Shown: one piece after another, positions 61,802-64,000 of the stretch
Layout of the letters: each line of letters starts with the position of its first letter
How positions within the stretch are numbered: the stretch's first letter is position 1
NCBI RefSeq assembly: GCF_018476525.1
Contig: NZ_JAHCST010000035.1
Span: forward strand, 28,884 to 92,883
DNA length: 64,000 bases
Origin: Acrocarpospora catenulata
GTDB lineage: Bacteria; Actinomycetota; Actinomycetes; Streptosporangiales; Streptosporangiaceae
Reading direction: 5' to 3'
Translations under genes and position numbers: made by a program
The notes under the pieces: generated by a model
Seen by the model: the letters and a program-made list of their open reading frames with translations, nothing else
What the model was told of the DNA's origin: nothing
Database searches by the model: none

Positions 61802-62709
61802 CGTGCCTCCCGCCAGCGCTGCCGCAATGCTTCGATCGCCTCGTCTCGGTCGGCGGCGGGCGACTGTCGCAGGTCCCAGAGGATCTGAGTGACAGGAGCC
61901 AATGGCCAGGGGGCAGGGGCGCTGAGCATCCTGTCAGTGATCGGACTCGGAGTGGCCAGAATGCTCGGATCGGCCGGTGTGACGAGGGTCAGCGTTGCTT
62001 GGTCTGGCCCCGTGGCAACCAGGCCGTTGGCCTCAAGATCGGTGTTGGCGGTCGAATACACGGTGACGTGGGTGGGCCGCCGCCAGGGCGCGAGGACATC
62101 GGCGGCGAGATCGGCTGACACTCGGCCGGGAATCCGGGACACCTGCTGGTAGAGGTCGTCCAGCCCGAACCAGTGGGTCCGCACCCCGCCGGGTCCCGGA
62201 TAGGTGTCCAGCCAGCGGTCCAGCAACGTCTCTTCGGCTCGCCAACCGCCGCGTGATCGCACTACTAGACCGTCGCTGCGCAAGTCGGCCAGTACTTGCG
62301 AGACTCGGGCCTGGGTCACCCCGGCCCGCTCGCCGATACGGGTCTGAGTGAGCGGTGCCACCTCTTCCAGCAGCACACGCGCTATAGCGCTTGGCCTGGC
62401 GGCTGTGCTTAGCCGGCTTGGCCTCTCACTCGTCACCGCGAGCTTCGGCAGACGGGTCATTCCCTGTAGGTAGATCCGGCCGTCGTCACTCGCCCACGAC
62501 CAGCCTTCCGCCTCCACCGCCTGTGCAGCGCCAGCGGTAATCGACGGGACAAGGAGCAGGCAGTCCGGTCCTGGTGGGGACCCCACCTCGCGTGGCCAGG
62601 GCGCTCGCGCCCGCCGTACCACCCGAAAGGCCCGATCTCCCACGACTAGGAGATCGCTAGTGAGTTCCGCCTTCCACCCGGCAGCGCGGAGCTCGGTCAA
62701 CCAGCTCAC
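61798..62709 (-). CDS. HTH protein, AbiEi-antitoxin-like architecture
   Basis: A 303-residue protein. The N-terminal ~95 residues form a domain beginning SWLTELRAAGWKAELTSDLL. A winged helix (about 105-155) has TRIGERAGVTQARVSQVLADL. A C-terminal domain includes LLDRWLDTYPGPGG, THVTVYSTANTDLEANGLV and ends with a charged helix. The wHTH-plus-effector layout is reminiscent of type IV antitoxins (AbiEi), but the usual nucleotidyltransferase partner is missing. A 38-bp palindrome lies 7 bp upstream of ATG 62709, indicating autoregulation. Confidence 0.65.
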   Translation of the reverse strand: MSWLTELRAAGWKAELTSDLLVVGDRAFRVVRRARAPWPREVGSPPGPDCLLLVPSITAGAAQAVEAEGWSWASDDGRIYLQGMTRLPKLAVTSERPSRLSTAARPSAIARVLLEEVAPLTQTRIGERAGVTQARVSQVLADLRSDGLVVRSRGGWRAEETLLDRWLDTYPGPGGVRTHWFGLDDLYQQVSRIPGRVSADLAADVLAPWRRPTHVTVYSTANTDLEANGLVATGPDQATLTLVTPADPSILATPSPITDRMLSAPAPWPLAPVTQILWDLRQSPAADRDEAIEALRQRWREAR

Positions 62710-62716
62710 TCATCAA

Positions 62717-62754
62717 ATATAAGGCATGTGCTCCTTCTCGCACATCGCTTATAT
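62717..62754. promoter_or_regulatory. 38-bp palindrome upstream of the HTH gene
   Basis: ATATAAGGCATGTGC (62717-62731) and GCACATCGCTTATAT (62740-62754) are inverted repeats matching at 13 of 15 positions, with an 8-nt pyrimidine spacer. TATAAG-type sequence gives a good -10 on the minus strand. It is a likely operator for the HTH protein it precedes. Confidence 0.65.
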
Positions 62755-62799
62755 TCGAGGATGATCAGCTGCCGCATCCGCCCATCGTCGCCGCGCGCC

Positions 62800-62849
62800 T
62801 TGACAGGCAGCCTTTTGGCTGCCTAAATTAAAGGCAGCCAAAAGGCTGC
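62800..62849 (+). promoter_or_regulatory. Promoter with nested ArsR operator
   Basis: TTGACA (62800-62805) and TAAATT (62824-62829) are separated by 18 bp. Arms 62807-62824 and 62832-62849 are perfect inverted repeats of 18 bp, and each arm is itself a dyad (GCAGCC-TTTT-GGCTGC). One repressor dimer site fills the -35/-10 spacer and a second lies just downstream of the -10, so bound ArsR would block RNA polymerase. Confidence 0.88.
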
Positions 62850-62869
62850 ATATCGACAGGCGGCAACAC

Positions 62870-63661
62870 ATGGACGAGGTGTTCAAGGCGCTGGCCGATC
62901 CGAGTCGGCGGGCGCTGCTCGACTCGCTCAACGCCCGCAACGGGCAGACGCTGCGCGAGCTGTGCGCCGGACTCGACATGGCCAGGCAGTCCGTCAGCAA
63001 GCACCTCGCGGTGTTGGAGGAGGCCGGGCTCGTCACCACCGTGCGGCGGGGCCGGGAGAAGCTGCACTACCTCAACGCCGCGCCCGTGCACGAGATCGCC
63101 CATCGGTGGATCAGCCGCTACGACCGGGCCAGGGTCCAAGCCCTGGCGGACCTGAAACTCGCCCTGGAGGAGACCCCGATGGACGCGCCGACCTTCGTCT
63201 ACACCACCTACATCCGCACCACCCCGCAGAAGCTCTGGCAGGCGCTGACCGAGCCCGCCTTCACCCGCCGATACTGGGCAACGGAGTTCACCACGGACTG
63301 GTCCGTCGGCTCGCCGATGACCTGGGACAACCACGGCGTGCTGATCAGCGACCCGGAGCAGGTCGTGCTGGAGGCCGAACCCTACAGTCGGCTCTCCTAC
63401 ACCTGGCACGCCATCACCCCGGAACTCGCCAAGCGCTTCGGCTGGGACGAGGAGCTGCTCGCCCGGCTGTCCGGCGAGGCCCGCTCGAAGGTCACCTTCA
63501 CGATTGAGGAGACCGTGCAGGTCGTGAAGCTCACCGTCGTGCACGACGGCTTCGAGCCCGGATCGAGCCTGGCCGAGATGGTCAGCCACGGCTGGCCGAA
63601 CGTGGTGGCGAGCCTGAAGACGCTGCTGGAGACCGGCGAACCGCTGCCGGACGATGCGTGA
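62870..63661 (+). CDS. ArsR-family regulator fused to an SRPBCC (AHSA1) domain
   Basis: A 263-residue fusion. The ArsR helix-turn-helix (about 1-95) has VFKALADPSRRALLDSL and LDMARQSVSKHLAVLEEAGLV. The SRPBCC/AHSA1 domain (about 105-255) has YIRTTPQKLWQALTEPAFTRRYW and WDNHGVLISDPEQVVLEAEP, and ends near GWPNVVASLKTLLETGE. The ligand-binding half probably senses a small molecule and releases the promoter. The metal-binding Cys motif of classic ArsR is absent. Autoregulation through the upstream palindromes is very likely. Confidence 0.93.
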   Translation: MDEVFKALADPSRRALLDSLNARNGQTLRELCAGLDMARQSVSKHLAVLEEAGLVTTVRRGREKLHYLNAAPVHEIAHRWISRYDRARVQALADLKLALEETPMDAPTFVYTTYIRTTPQKLWQALTEPAFTRRYWATEFTTDWSVGSPMTWDNHGVLISDPEQVVLEAEPYSRLSYTWHAITPELAKRFGWDEELLARLSGEARSKVTFTIEETVQVVKLTVVHDGFEPGSSLAEMVSHGWPNVVASLKTLLETGEPLPDDA

Positions 63662-63713
63662 CCTCCCCGATCAGAGCCCGACGACGTCGCAAGGCGCCGC
63701 CGAGCCGGCCCGC

Positions 63714-63856
63714 CTAGGCGACCGCCCAGAGGAAGGCGAGCAGCCCGAAGAGCCCGCGGTCGCGCCGAGCGCCATCCAGAAGCCGCCGTGCCTGCGATAA
63801 GCGCGCACAGAGTTGCGCCGGTGCGCCTCCTCAAGGCCGCGCGTCATCCGGGCCAT
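63714..63856 (-). pseudogene. Frameshifted small membrane-protein gene
   Basis: From ATG 63856 the frame reads RGLEEAHRRNSVRAYRRHGGFWMALGATAG and then loses hydrophobicity. A +/-1 shift near 63755 restores a helix, GLFGLLAFLWAVA, followed at once by a stop (63714). This looks like one short membrane gene broken by an indel, or a sequencing error. The 3' part of the 63662-63910 gap otherwise has no gene. Confidence 0.4.
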
Positions 63857-63910
63857 ATGTGTTGGAGGTTCTTAGAGGGCATTTGATTTAAGTCGTTTGC
63901 ACCTTGTGTG

Positions 63911-64000
63911 CTAGTACGTTCCTCGCCATGTTGGGGTGGTTTCGTCCGTTATGCGTTTGGTGAGATTGTTGATCGCAGCTATGTGGATCATGGCTTGGGA
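63911..64000 (-). mobile_element. 3' end of an IS transposase gene (runs off the window)
   Basis: The minus strand reads SQAMIHIAAINNLTKRITDE then TTPTWRGTY and stops at 63911. I recall this as the conserved C-terminus of IS5-group transposases in Streptomyces relatives. The upstream part lies beyond the window. The element end should be within the ~40 bp below 63911, in or near TTAGAGGGCATTTGATTTAAG, but the terminal inverted repeat cannot be defined without the other end. Confidence 0.65.

Overview
The window is GC-rich actinobacterial DNA: dense genes, many GTG starts, ATGA/GTGA overlaps and codons ending in G or C. Gene content points to a filamentous actinomycete, most likely Streptosporangiales (Streptosporangiaceae or Thermomonosporaceae) or a relative of Streptomyces. 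No ribosomal RNA or single-copy marker is present that would fix the genus.

Layout. 0-10 kb: envelope glycosyltransferases, an anti-anti-sigma factor, an OmpR-type two-component system, an RsbW-like ATPase, a soluble PAS/GAF histidine kinase, ogt and two membrane/secreted proteins. Three separate tandem-repeat arrays lie here, plus a near-consensus parS site. 10-20 kb: an NCS1 permease behind a clear TPP riboswitch, a thiolase/HxlR/hydrolase group, rhodanese, a MarR/cupin pair with visible operators, an Fpg/Nei glycosylase, a TenA-like protein, a GPP34 protein and an LCP ligase. 20-23 kb: two tandem CNNM/CorC-type transporters and tRNA-Leu(CAG). 23.5-36.4 kb: the conserved growth and division block fhaA-fhaB-pstP-rodA-pbpA-pknA-pknB in one direction with almost every junction overlapping, then trpG/pabA, a small membrane protein, a class E sortase, crgA, a rhomboid protease, a cyclophilin and a CwsA/DUF5324-like protein. 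This block sits close to oriC in Mycobacterium and Streptomyces. With the parS-like site and the scattered DnaA boxes, it suggests an origin-proximal window, although oriC itself is not here.

36.5-64 kb is increasingly accessory: a Rieske protein, an intradiol dioxygenase lipoprotein, a CPBP protease, an Arg/His-repeat secreted protein, unknown proteins, a secreted subtilase, an XRE/AKR/ADH group, gene remnants (aldo/keto reductase tail, MFS tail), a secreted SRPBCC protein, an ankyrin protein, a large AfsR-like regulator, and a three-gene run of exported proteins (54.2-57.1 kb). After these come a MerR regulator preceded by a tRNA 3'-end scar, a secreted GH3 glucosidase with operator-like dyads, a helix-turn-helix gene with a 38-bp palindromic promoter, and an ArsR-SRPBCC fusion whose promoter sits inside nested palindromes. 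The right edge enters an IS transposase.

How it fits together: the 23-36 kb block couples Ser/Thr kinase signalling (PknA/PknB, PstP, FHA readers) to peptidoglycan elongation and septation (RodA, PbpA, CrgA, CwsA-like). The right third carries exported enzymes and their local regulators and shows signs of insertion and decay. The best candidate for something undescribed is the exported-protein cassette at 54.2-57.1 kb. The tandem-repeat arrays and the HTH/Zn-ribbon pair at 61.6-62.75 kb come next.
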